Part shown: piece by piece, positions 1-6,698 of the stretch
Layout: each line of letters opens with the position of its first letter
Position numbering within the stretch: the first letter of the stretch is position 1
Source of the DNA: an uncultured Collinsella sp.
GTDB taxonomy: Bacteria > Actinomycetota > Coriobacteriia > Coriobacteriales > Coriobacteriaceae
Direction: 5' to 3'
Length of the DNA: 13,613 nt
Assembly: GCA_900552145.1 (NCBI GenBank)
Contig: URYW01000050.1
Location: forward strand, 1 to 13,613
Program-made: the position numbers and the translations under genes
Notes under the pieces: generated by a model
What the model was told of the DNA's origin: nothing
Database searches by the model: none
Seen by the model: only the letters and a program-made list of their open reading frames with translations

Positions 1-672
1 CTCACCGTACTCCTCGACCAGGGGCATGAGCTCGTTCACCCGCTCGACGATGCGGCGCTGCTCGGCGAGAGGCGGAATCGGAAGAAATAGCTCTTTTAGC
101 ACTGCTGCTTTGATTCCTTTTGCGGTCGTCCCCGTGGCATGATCCTTAACTTGAATTTGGAACAGTGGAGATAGAATTATTTGGCAGAACAGGGCATTGT
201 CTGGACCAACTGTGCCGTAATTCTGAAGGGTAATGACACGCTGTCCACAGCTGCAACGTTTCATTTCGCATATCGCGCAATACCCCATCGGGGCTTCGGT
301 TGTAAACAGCAAATCGCCACGGTGGGTCTCTCCGCGAGACAAGCGTGTTGCATATTCGTCTTCTGAAATATACTCCTCGCGTGTGTAATCAATATAGCCT
401 TGGCGAATGTTGCTCGCAGTCATTAGTCGAACACCTGAAGGTGATTTGTGAGGTGTTTTACCCCTGTAATCAATGAAGTTATATACGGTTTCCAGCCTTG
501 CCCAAGCCCACCCCTCGGGCAGCTCCTCAAACGGCACTTCGTTCGCGATGCACTTATCGCTAGTCACGCGACCCTTGGCATCCACCTTCTTCTCATAGGG
601 GGAGCCATCGGAACCGGATTGGCTTTCAACTGTATTCGCGACAAGCGTTGTAAAATCTAGTGAGACGAGCAT
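1..672 (-). CDS. hsdS: Type I restriction-modification specificity subunit HsdS (partial, C-terminus off window)
   Basis: HsdS selects the DNA target for the type I methyltransferase/restriction complex (HsdM, HsdR). Reading the minus strand from the ATG at 670-672 gives about 224 codons without a stop up to the window edge. Visible in order: a polar linker; PEGWAWARLETV, the usual entry to a target-recognition domain; GVRLMTASNIRQGYID; RGDLLFTTEAPMG and CGQRVITLQNYG in the middle of the domain; and GIKAAVLKELFLPIPPLAEQ followed by RRIVERVNELMPLVEEYGE, the conserved helix that closes it. These are classic HsdS signatures of the methylase_S family. Only one recognition domain is in view; a full HsdS of about 400 residues has two. 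GGAG lies 8 bases before the ATG and supports this start. The part before PEGW is only about 50 residues, as in an HsdS whose first domain starts almost at once or in a rearranged half gene. Four cysteines (CAICEMKRCSC) sit in the middle of the domain. Confidence 0.9.
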   Translation of the reverse strand, partial: MLVSLDFTTLVANTVESQSGSDGSPYEKKVDAKGRVTSDKCIANEVPFEELPEGWAWARLETVYNFIDYRGKTPHKSPSGVRLMTASNIRQGYIDYTREEYISEDEYATRLSRGETHRGDLLFTTEAPMGYCAICEMKRCSCGQRVITLQNYGTVGPDNALFCQIILSPLFQIQVKDHATGTTAKGIKAAVLKELFLPIPPLAEQRRIVERVNELMPLVEEYGE

Positions 673-699
673 CCCGGTTGCTCCAGCGCTTCGATGCTC
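667..699 (-). promoter_or_regulatory. Hairpin enclosing the hsdS start codon
   Basis: GAGCATC at 667-673 can pair perfectly with GATGCTC at 693-699, a 7-bp stem with a 19-base loop. In the hsdS message the ATG lies in the downstream arm and the GGAG ribosome-binding sequence lies in the loop, so folding would occlude the start codon. The pairing is seen directly; control of translation is inference. No clear promoter for either divergent gene could be fixed in the 99 bases between them. Confidence 0.4.
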
Positions 700-771
700 T
701 GGTCTTTAGCGTCTTTCGTTCAGTGGGGGACTGACCGCAAGCGGCGTAAACAAGAAAGGGGACAAGCGTAA

Positions 772-2280
772 ATGAAAGCAACCGAGGCGAATCTGCTCGA
801 CCTTATGGGCGTGGCGAAGATGCAGTTTGTCATTCCCGTGTACCAGCGAGTTTACTCGTGGAGTGTAAAAGAGTGCGAGGTGCTTTGGGATGACGTCATG
901 CGAGCGGGTCGTGATGGCGTATCGCACTTCGTGGGGTCAATGCTTTATATCCCCGAGTCCGAGAGCTCTGCCACGAGCATTTCGCGCGTGCTTCTGATTG
1001 ACGGACAGCAGCGCATGACGACGTTTTCGTTGATGATTGCAGCTTTGGCTGACTATTTGGAGAGCAACCCCGACAAGGCTGGCTTCCTTGGCGACCTCAA
1101 AATCTCGGCGCTGAGGAAAAATTACCTCTTTAACGATGACGACTACAACGGTCTGGCACGCTACAAGCTGGTGCTCTCGCAGGACGATAAAGAGACGCTG
1201 TTCTCCATCGTGTCTGGGGCTCCCGTGCCAGATGAAAAATCGGATCGGATTGTCGAGAACCATGCGTTCTTCCGCGAGAAGATGCGTGGTAAATCATTAG
1301 ACCCGGCAAGGCTTTGGGCGGGGCTAAACCGCGTGCAGGTCATCGACACTAAGCTCACCGCTGGCGTTGATAATGCCCAGCTCATATTTGAGTCCATGAA
1401 CTCCAAGGGCAAGCCGCTCACGCCCATTGACCTCATCCGTAACTACGTTCTAATGTCGCTTCCCAACGACGAACAGACCAAGCTTTATGAGGGTTATTGG
1501 CATCCACTCGAGTGCTTGTTCGGAAAAGGCGGCGAGGACGAGTTCAATGCATTTATCTGGTACTGGCTGTGGCTTAAAGTTCCCAATAGGATGCCGAAGG
1601 AGAACGAGGCCTACTACGAGTTTAAGCGCTATTTCGCCGACGACTACGATGGTGACACCGAGGGCCTGCTTAAGGAGCGGCGCGGGTATGCACATAGATA
1701 CGCCAGTCTGTTCCTTGGTAAGGAGAAGGACGACGGACTGCGCCGAGTGTTCGGCAGAATCGTAAGCCTCGACGTGAAGCAGATAAGGCCCCTCTTAATG
1801 TTGCTTTATTCGGTTTACGAGGGGAATGGACTAGACCGCAATGCGTTTTTACGTATCTGCGAGACTATCGAGTCGTTTCTGTTCAGGCGAGCGGTTTGCG
1901 GCAGACTTACCACGGGCCTAAATAATTTCTTTGCCGGCATGTATCGCAATCTCGAGCAGCAGGACGATATCGAGGAGTACGTTACGGCGATGCTCCTTAT
2001 CCACAGCAGCGGTATGACCGCATACTTTCCGACAGACGAGCATTTTGTCGAGGAGTTTAAGGCGCGTGACTGCTACAACCGCTTCTCTAAAAAGCGCTAT
2101 TACCTGGAACGCATGGAGAACTGGCACCACCCGAAGGAGTCCATCTCAGCCGACGATTACCAGATCGAGCACATCATGCCCCAGACGATTGATGATGAGC
2201 ACGGCTGGAAGGAATCGCTTGGTGAGAACTGGGAAGACGTCCACGACAGGCTGTGCACAACTTGGGAAATCTTACGCTGA
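772..2280 (+). CDS. DUF262/DUF1524 GmrSD-like nuclease, N-terminal part (frameshifted gene)
   Basis: This 502-codon frame holds the N-terminal and central part of a DUF262 protein. The family is related to the modification-dependent GmrS/GmrD restriction enzymes and other phage-defence nucleases. Visible motifs: PVYQRVYSW at about residues 22-30, the nucleotide-binding DGQQRMTT at 77-84, and FESMNSKGKPLTPIDLIRNY at about 206-225, all typical of DUF262. YQIEHIMPQ near residue 467 starts the DUF1524 HNH-type nuclease motif. AAAGGGGA stands about 9 bases before the ATG. The frame ends in WEILR and a stop exactly where family members continue with LGNLTLTGYN. That continuation is found in another frame from 2253, so this and the next entry are one gene of about 707 codons broken by one base. 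The gene is divergent from hsdS, and its codon use is less GC-biased than the genes to the right, consistent with a defence island gained by transfer. Confidence 0.85.
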   Translation: MKATEANLLDLMGVAKMQFVIPVYQRVYSWSVKECEVLWDDVMRAGRDGVSHFVGSMLYIPESESSATSISRVLLIDGQQRMTTFSLMIAALADYLESNPDKAGFLGDLKISALRKNYLFNDDDYNGLARYKLVLSQDDKETLFSIVSGAPVPDEKSDRIVENHAFFREKMRGKSLDPARLWAGLNRVQVIDTKLTAGVDNAQLIFESMNSKGKPLTPIDLIRNYVLMSLPNDEQTKLYEGYWHPLECLFGKGGEDEFNAFIWYWLWLKVPNRMPKENEAYYEFKRYFADDYDGDTEGLLKERRGYAHRYASLFLGKEKDDGLRRVFGRIVSLDVKQIRPLLMLLYSVYEGNGLDRNAFLRICETIESFLFRRAVCGRLTTGLNNFFAGMYRNLEQQDDIEEYVTAMLLIHSSGMTAYFPTDEHFVEEFKARDCYNRFSKKRYYLERMENWHHPKESISADDYQIEHIMPQTIDDEHGWKESLGENWEDVHDRLCTTWEILR

Positions 2281-2894
2281 CGGGCTACAACCAGGAGTAC
2301 TCAAACCGGTCGTTCTCGGACAAGCTCAATCTGCCTGACGTCGGATTTAAGTGCAGCCCGCTCTACCTAAACAAATCGATTGTCTCGCATGAAAAATGGG
2401 GTGAGGAAGAGATTGGGCAGCGCGCGGACGAGCTGGCGAAAGAAGCGTGCGAGATATGGAAGTATCCCGACCTTCCGGCAGACGTCGTCGACAAGTACCG
2501 TCCTTCTCGTGGGGAGCCTGACGAGGCTCCTGTCTGGACTCTGCATGAGAACCACCCCACCTTTGCCGAAGGTGGGCTCAACCAGAAGCTTTTCGATGAG
2601 GTGCGCGAGTCCGTTCTGAGTGGTAACCCTTCGTGGGAGTCCTACATAGCCAAGTACTATGTAGGCTTCAGGTCGGGCAAGCGAAAACTGCATGCCGTGT
2701 TAGAAGGTAGGACCAGCAACGGTGGCTGGATTGCCGTCGGCCTGGCAAAGAGCGTGGATGACCTAATTGATCCAGAGGACATGTGCCAGGACAAACGTAC
2801 GCAGGGTGGATTTGGCCCAGGCCTACCGACCTATGTTGCTCTTCGTAATGCCGATGACATTCCCGCGGTGCTCGATCTTATAAAGCAGTGCTAG
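2253..2894 (+). CDS. DUF262/DUF1524 GmrSD-like nuclease, C-terminal part (frameshifted gene)
   Basis: This is the continuation of the preceding nuclease in another frame, overlapping it by 28 bases. The GTG at its left end is probably not a true start; no ribosome-binding sequence precedes it. It opens with HNLGNLTLTGYNQEYSNRSF, the second half of the DUF1524 HNH-type motif, whose first histidine (EHIMPQ) lies in the upstream frame. The last 120 or so residues (from WTLHENHPTF to the end, including KLHAVLEGRT and GFGPGLPTYVALRNADDIPA) look like the DUF5655-type C-terminal domain often attached to DUF262 proteins. Inserting one base near 2251-2254, for instance restoring CTG-CTG-CAC, would join the frames into a protein of normal length. 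Alternatives are a sequencing or assembly error, or programmed frameshifting, which I think less likely because I see no slippery heptamer. Confidence 0.8.
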   Translation: MHNLGNLTLTGYNQEYSNRSFSDKLNLPDVGFKCSPLYLNKSIVSHEKWGEEEIGQRADELAKEACEIWKYPDLPADVVDKYRPSRGEPDEAPVWTLHENHPTFAEGGLNQKLFDEVRESVLSGNPSWESYIAKYYVGFRSGKRKLHAVLEGRTSNGGWIAVGLAKSVDDLIDPEDMCQDKRTQGGFGPGLPTYVALRNADDIPAVLDLIKQC

Positions 2895-2900
2895 GTTAAA

Positions 2901-2923
2901 GGCCGGGAATCTAATTCCCGGCC
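2901..2923 (+). terminator. Strong hairpin after the DUF262 gene
   Basis: GGCCGGGAAT at 2901-2910 and ATTCCCGGCC at 2914-2923 form a perfect 10-bp stem with a 3-base loop, 7 bases after the stop codon at 2894. There is no long T run on either side, so it may be a weak or Rho-assisted terminator. It lies between convergent genes and could serve both. Confidence 0.65.
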
Positions 2924-2961
2924 CTTGCCATCTCGGAATTGCCGATGGCTTATCTGCCCAC

Positions 2962-3255
2962 CTACACCCCCGCAATCCCGCGCGCCGCGCTCAGCAGCTC
3001 GTACTCCCTCTGGCTCCACTGGTGCAGCTCGGCCGCGTGCACGGCGTCGCGACACAGGTCCAGGAACACCTCGGCGCCCTCGCAGAAGCACTCGCGGGCA
3101 AAGGCGCCGGATCCGTCCGCAACGCACGCACCGTCGGCAAAAAGCTTCCAGCTGGCCGGCTCGCGCGAGCCGTCTCCGCGCAGCTTGATCTGCAGAACAT
3201 GTGGGCCGCCAGCGGCACATGGCCCTTCTTCCAACGCCTGCACCGTAAAGCGCAT
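2962..3255 (-). CDS. Small hypothetical protein (97 aa)
   Basis: I do not recognise this protein. The 97-codon frame has a plausible soluble composition: mixed charged and aliphatic residues, SWKLFADGACVADGSG in the middle, then a likely amphipathic helix (FLDLCRDAVHAAELHQWS), and six cysteines spread along it. No signal peptide or membrane segment is seen. It has no good ribosome-binding sequence before the ATG at 3253-3255. Several longer overlapping frames here have compositions typical of non-coding shadows (Arg-, Ala- or Ser-rich), which makes this frame the best candidate in the region. It is convergent with the DUF262 gene and faces the 2901-2923 hairpin. It could be a remnant or non-coding. 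Confidence 0.5.
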   Translation of the reverse strand: MRFTVQALEEGPCAAGGPHVLQIKLRGDGSREPASWKLFADGACVADGSGAFARECFCEGAEVFLDLCRDAVHAAELHQWSQREYELLSAARGIAGV

Positions 3256-3278
3256 CTGGAGGGACAGAGTATAAAATC

Positions 3279-3322
3279 CGGAAAAGTGTCGAAATAGGCA
3301 CCTTAAAACTTCGGAAAAGTGT
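3279..3322. repeat. Paired direct repeat CGGAAAAGTGT, 33 bp apart
   Basis: CGGAAAAGTGT occurs at 3280-3290 and again at 3312-3322, with similar AT-rich flanks (AAATC and AAACT just before each copy). The start-to-start distance of about 32-33 bases is close to three helical turns, which would suit a dimeric or tandem DNA-binding protein. The pair lies 25-67 bases upstream of the small minus-strand gene that starts at 3255. A TATACT sequence on the minus strand (around 3268-3273) could be its -10 box. Binding function is inference. Confidence 0.45.
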
Positions 3323-3392
3323 AGCTGGATGACAAAACAGCACTTAGAAGCCGGTGCTGGATGCGGGATCCTGCGGCCGCCTTCAGCTCTCG

Positions 3393-4355
3393 CTACTCGT
3401 CGTCTCCGTCGTTGGGGTCGCCCTTGAGGGTGTTGATGTCCAGGTACTGGTTATCGTCCTCTTTTTGCTGGGTCTCCGACTCCGCTTGGGTGGGGCCGCG
3501 GAACAGCTGGAACCCCTCAAACGCAATGACACCGAGCAGGGCAATGATAATGGCGATAAAGGCAACCTTGACTGCCTGCGGAAATTCCGAGAAACGCAGC
3601 GCCTTTTCCTCGGCGTAATAATCGGCAAAGCGCTCTTCGCCCGTGCTTTTGGTATACGCCGGCGCGGACGCGGCCTCCGGGTCATATTCCGGTGCAGGCG
3701 TGGCGGCGTACGGATCGTTGAGATAATCGCTCGATGCGGTGCCATAGTTCTCGGTCTCGATGCGACCGTTGCCAGCATAGCCATCGGAATAATCGGAATA
3801 TGCCGCACCGCCCTCATAGTCCGCGGCGCTCGTGTTGGCGGCAAAAAGCGGGTTAACTGGAACGTCGAGCGCCGGCATGCCGGTAGAGGTCTCATCCAGA
3901 TCGGTTGCAGCCCAGGAATCGTAGGCAACCTGATGGGCAACGGGCTCATCGAGCCTTGTGACCGGAGGCTTGCGTGCCGCAGGAACGGGCAACTGCTGGG
4001 CGTTGTACATAACGGTGCTGTCGGCCGATTTGCCCTGCGTCGCCGCAGCGAGAAATGCCGCCGTCTCGGACGGGGCGCTTGCGGGGCGGGGAGCGGTCGT
4101 GGGCGCCGAAGTGGTTGCGGGCGTAGGCGCGGGCGTCGGCGCAGATGCGGGCTTAGGCGCAAGTGCGGGATTGGGACTTGACGGGCGAGCCCCGCCGCCC
4201 ATGAGTTCGTCGGCGGTCCACGGGCGATCATCCATCACGTCGTCAAGGCTCAGCGAAAACAGGTCGTCTTCACTCTCATCGAACATGCGGTGCACATGTC
4301 CACCAATTGCCGGAATCAATCCGCGACCGGTGCATGATGCCTTGCTCAACGCCAT
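3393..4355 (-). CDS. Pro/Ala-rich protein with single C-terminal transmembrane segment
   Basis: Unknown function. I choose the ATG at 4353-4355 (320 residues) because AAAGGA precedes it by 9 bases; a start 32 codons upstream lacks this support. Layout: a short N-terminal part with acidic DESEDDLFSLSLDDVMDD; a low-complexity Ala/Pro/Thr linker at about residues 58-105; a Tyr/Asp/Ser-rich region (YSDYSDGY, YLNDPYAATPAPEYDPEA); a charged stretch (EERFADYYAEEKALRFSEF); one hydrophobic helix at about 262-282 (VAFIAIIIALLGVIAFEGF); and a 35-residue acidic tail ending NDGDDE. No N-terminal signal peptide is seen, so the likely topology is a long cytoplasmic domain with a short outside tail. The layout resembles bitopic cell-envelope or division-associated proteins, but no named family is evident. 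It lies downstream of the DauR-like gene in the same direction, with its own apparent promoter. Confidence 0.8.
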   Translation of the reverse strand: MALSKASCTGRGLIPAIGGHVHRMFDESEDDLFSLSLDDVMDDRPWTADELMGGGARPSSPNPALAPKPASAPTPAPTPATTSAPTTAPRPASAPSETAAFLAAATQGKSADSTVMYNAQQLPVPAARKPPVTRLDEPVAHQVAYDSWAATDLDETSTGMPALDVPVNPLFAANTSAADYEGGAAYSDYSDGYAGNGRIETENYGTASSDYLNDPYAATPAPEYDPEAASAPAYTKSTGEERFADYYAEEKALRFSEFPQAVKVAFIAIIIALLGVIAFEGFQLFRGPTQAESETQQKEDDNQYLDINTLKGDPNDGDDE

Positions 4356-4389
4356 TCTGTTCCATCCTTTCGAAATACTAATGACATCG

Positions 4390-4395
4390 ATTATA
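4390..4395 (-). promoter_or_regulatory. Putative -10 box of the Pro/Ala-rich membrane protein gene
   Basis: The minus strand reads TATAAT at 4395-4390, a perfect consensus -10 about 35 bases before the chosen ATG. It would leave an untranslated leader of roughly 25-30 bases with an AAAGGA ribosome-binding sequence. The -35 position (about 4413-4418) does not match TTGACA well. Confidence 0.45.
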
Positions 4396-4478
4396 TGGAA
4401 CTTCCCAAGCGGCTCGGTCTTGGATTCGTGCTTTCCAGAACTCGCGCCCAAAAGGGGAGGGGCAATCCAGGCGAGTGC

Positions 4479-5132
4479 CTACTTGTCGCCGGCAGCAGCC
4501 TTGGCCTCATTGAGGTAGCTATAGAAGCTGTACTTGGAGATGCCAAAGAACTCGCAGGCGCGCTCGCTCGACTTGGAAATGAGGAAGGCGCCGCGACGGT
4601 CGAGGTAGCCAATGGCACGAATGCGCTCGTCTTTGGTCATGAGTGCCGCGGGCTTGCCCACAAACTGCTCGCACTCGTGCAGCAGGTCCTCGAGCAGGTC
4701 GCCGATGTTCTTGGTAATGGGCTCGGGCTCGGTATAGCCCGTGCCGCCGGTGCCGGTAAAGGCGTCGAGCGAACGCTCAAAAGCCTTCATAAGCGTAATG
4801 TCAAAGTTGATGCCCAAAATGCCGACGGGCTTGCCCTCGTCGTTGCGGATAAAGATCGTCGACGATTTGAGCAGCTTACCGTCGGTGGTTTTAGTGAGGT
4901 ACGGCTCGCGGTCGTGTACATCGGTGGCGCCCTCGTGCATGGACTCAAACACGATATGGCTGGGGCCGTCACCCAGTTTGCGCCCGCTGACGTGGCCGTT
5001 TTCAATCACTACGATGGAGTGGTCCACGTCATCGGTCTCCAGATCGTGGACGACGATTTCGCAGTTGGGGCCAAATTGGAGCGCCAGGCCGTGTGCAAGG
5101 CGCTTATAAAACTCAATCTGTGCGGGGGTCAT
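4479..5132 (-). CDS. YheO/DauR-family transcriptional regulator (PAS + HTH)
   Basis: A DNA-binding regulator of the YheO-PAS/DauR family (PF08348 with the HTH_22 domain). The ATG at 5130-5132 (217 residues) is preferred over an upstream ATG because AGGAAGG lies about 5 bases before it and the family normally begins near MTPAQIEFYKRLAHGLA. Residues about 5-118 are the PAS-like domain, with CEIVVHDL, the central HDREPYLTKTTDGK and the family-typical STIFIRND(E)GKPVGILGINFD. Residues about 146-212 are the helix-turn-helix, with ERIRAIGYLDRRGAFLISKS and FGISKYSFYSYLNEA as the recognition part. Family members sense small metabolites; DauR of Pseudomonas represses D-arginine catabolism. Here the gene is divergent from ygeX across 277 bases, so it is the obvious candidate regulator of the catabolic genes. 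The ligand could be a purine breakdown intermediate or diaminopropionate. Ligand and sign of control are inference. Confidence 0.9.
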   Translation of the reverse strand: MTPAQIEFYKRLAHGLALQFGPNCEIVVHDLETDDVDHSIVVIENGHVSGRKLGDGPSHIVFESMHEGATDVHDREPYLTKTTDGKLLKSSTIFIRNDEGKPVGILGINFDITLMKAFERSLDAFTGTGGTGYTEPEPITKNIGDLLEDLLHECEQFVGKPAALMTKDERIRAIGYLDRRGAFLISKSSERACEFFGISKYSFYSYLNEAKAAAGDK

Positions 5133-5409
5133 AGGTGCCTTCCTAAAAATTAGTTTGGGCTCACTGTGCCATAAACCACACATGACCGCAAACAAATCCA
5201 TCAACAAGGCAATTCATGACCGTTCGGCGGCGAAAAAGTACCGATTGCGGCAACAAACAATTCGTTAGGTATACCAATCAAAAAGTGTGATAGAACATTA
5301 CTAACAAACTTTTTGTTTGGCATCCACATAAAAGTTCAGTCGCATGAATGGGAATGGGCTGAAACGCGTATGCGGGGGCCGGCAAGAGAGGACTTAAGGA
5401 GTTCACCGT
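5133..5409. promoter_or_regulatory. Divergent control region between the DauR-like gene and ygeX
   Basis: A 277-base gap, clearly more AT-rich than its surroundings, with no credible gene. AACAAA recurs three times (in CAACAAACAATT near 5251-5262, CTAACAAACTT near 5311-5321, and a related CAAACAAATC near 5189-5198), and CAAAC/GTTTG can form a small dyad at about 5315-5329. These are candidate regulator sites. A GGTATACC palindrome lies at 5268-5275, and its TATACC could be a -10 box. AGGACTTAAGGAG before 5410 supplies the ygeX ribosome-binding site. On the minus side, AGGAAGG precedes the regulator. No promoter can be fixed with confidence. Confidence 0.5.
5335..5374 (+). ncRNA. Possible H-type pseudoknot in the ygeX leader
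   Basis: TTCAG (5335-5339) can pair with CTGAA (5359-5363), and CGCAT (5341-5345), which lies in that loop, can pair with ATGCG (5370-5374). Interleaved pairing of this kind is a pseudoknot. Each stem is only 5 bp, so chance is a real possibility. It matches no riboswitch class I recognise. Confidence 0.2.
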
Positions 5410-6624
5410 ATGGCCGATAAGATCCAGTGGGCGAGCAACACGATGCCCAAGAGCGATGACAAGCACTTGGGAATCATGAGCCTCGACCACGTGAAGAAGG
5501 CCCGCGCCTTCCACCAGTCGTTCCCCCAATATACCGTCACTCCGCTTGCCCGCCTGGACGGCCAGGCTGCGCGCCTGGGCCTGTCCAACCTGTGCGTTAA
5601 GGACGAGAGCTATCGCTTTGGCCTCAACGCCTTTAAGGTTCTGGGCGGTTCGTTTGCCATGGCCAACTACATTGCCGACGAGACCGGCAAGGACGTTGCC
5701 GAGTGCACCTTCGATTACCTGACCTCCGATCAACTTGCCAAGGACTTTGGCCAGGCCACCTTCTTTACCGCCACCGACGGCAACCATGGCCGCGGCGTGG
5801 CATGGGCTGCCAACAAGCTGGGCCAGAAGGCCGTCGTTCACATGCCCAAGGGTTCCACTAAGCCCCGCTTCGATAACATCGCCGCCGAGGGCGCAACGGT
5901 GACCATCGAAGAGGTCAACTACGACGAGTGCGTGCGCATGGCCGCCGCCGAGGCCGATGCCTGCGAGCGCGGCGTCATCGTTCAGGACACCGCCTGGGAG
6001 GGCTACGAGAAGATCCCGTCCTGGATCATGGAGGGCTACGGCACCATGGCTTCCGAGGCTGCCGAGCAGCTGCGCGAGATGGCCATCAACCGCCCGACGC
6101 ACGTCTTTGTCCAGGCTGGCGTCGGCTCGCTCGCCGGCGCCGTGGTGGGCTACTTCACCAACCTGTATCCCGATAACCCGCCGACCTTCGTTGTGGTCGA
6201 GTGCGCTCCGGCCGCCTGCCTGTACAAGGGCGCTGCCGCCGGCGACGGCGACCCGCGCATCGTGGACGGCGACATGCCCTCCATCATGGCCGGCCTGTGC
6301 TGCGGCGAGCCCAACATCCTGGGCTGGGATATCCTGCGCAACCACACCACCGCCTTCGTGTCCTGCCCCGACTGGGTCACCGCTCGCGGCATGCGCACCC
6401 TGGGCGCTCCCGAGAAGGGCGACCCGCGCGTCATTTCCGGCGAGTCCGGCGCTGTGACCACCGGCCTGGTCGAGACCCTCATGCTCGATCCCGAGTACGC
6501 CGAGCTCAAGGAGCTCATCGGCCTGGACAAGACGAGCTCCGTGCTCTGCTTCTCCACCGAGGGCGATACGGATCCCGACCAGTATCGCCGCATTGTTTGG
6601 GAAGGCGAATATCCCACTTGCTAA
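5410..6624 (+). CDS. ygeX: Diaminopropionate ammonia-lyase
   Basis: A PLP enzyme (EC 4.3.1.15) that converts 2,3-diaminopropionate to pyruvate and two ammonia in the cytoplasm. It is 404 residues, the usual family length, and starts at an ATG 8 bases after AAGGAG. The PLP lysine is in NAFKVLGGSF (Lys76, against Lys77 in E. coli). ATDGNHGRG at about 121-129 and VQDTAWEGYEKIP at about 191-203 carry aspartates expected in the active site, and AGVGSLAGAV at about 236-245 is the phosphate-binding loop. The fold type II lyase match is therefore strong. It is first of the plus-strand series ygeX-ygeY-ygeW, the same trio found together in E. coli. In gut anaerobes this trio belongs to a cluster for anaerobic purine and uric acid degradation, with this enzyme near the end of the route (established from published genetics). 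Codons are strongly C-ending, suggesting high expression. Confidence 0.97.
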   Translation: MADKIQWASNTMPKSDDKHLGIMSLDHVKKARAFHQSFPQYTVTPLARLDGQAARLGLSNLCVKDESYRFGLNAFKVLGGSFAMANYIADETGKDVAECTFDYLTSDQLAKDFGQATFFTATDGNHGRGVAWAANKLGQKAVVHMPKGSTKPRFDNIAAEGATVTIEEVNYDECVRMAAAEADACERGVIVQDTAWEGYEKIPSWIMEGYGTMASEAAEQLREMAINRPTHVFVQAGVGSLAGAVVGYFTNLYPDNPPTFVVVECAPAACLYKGAAAGDGDPRIVDGDMPSIMAGLCCGEPNILGWDILRNHTTAFVSCPDWVTARGMRTLGAPEKGDPRVISGESGAVTTGLVETLMLDPEYAELKELIGLDKTSSVLCFSTEGDTDPDQYRRIVWEGEYPTC

Positions 6625-6631
6625 TCGTTGG

Positions 6632-6658
6632 GGCGGAGTAAATAGGTATCGCTCCGCC
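6632..6658 (+). terminator. Hairpin between ygeX and ygeY
   Basis: GGCGGAG (6632-6638) pairs with CTCCGCC (6652-6658), with a 13-base loop, 8 bases after the ygeX stop. No T run follows, so it is more likely an RNA-stabilising or attenuating hairpin inside the operon than a full terminator. Confidence 0.45.
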
Positions 6659-6698
6659 ACCTCACAGGTAGATTCCTTCGTTTGAAAGGTTATGAACA

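Noticed and set aside
181..660. Two plus-strand small open frames over the left edge
   Set aside because: The minus strand here reads as continuous HsdS with several conserved motifs.
2253..2280. Programmed ribosomal frameshift in the DUF262 gene
   Set aside because: No X-XXY-YYZ slippery site and no evident downstream structure; a one-base loss or error is simpler.
2891..3343. 150-codon minus-strand frame and several plus-strand frames around the small hypothetical gene
   Set aside because: Strongly Arg-rich and cysteine-scattered sequences typical of out-of-frame reading of GC-rich DNA.
3366..3380. Adjacent BamHI (GGATCC) and NotI (GCGGCCGC) sites, resembling a cloning adaptor
   Set aside because: Both are GC-rich palindromes expected by chance here, and flanking sequence continues naturally without vector features.
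3354..4231. Long frames on both strands overlapping the Pro/Ala-rich gene (3354-4181 plus, 3383-4231 minus)
   Set aside because: Arg/Gly- or Arg/Pro-rich composition, and no ribosome-binding support; the chosen frame has a membrane helix and a good start signal.
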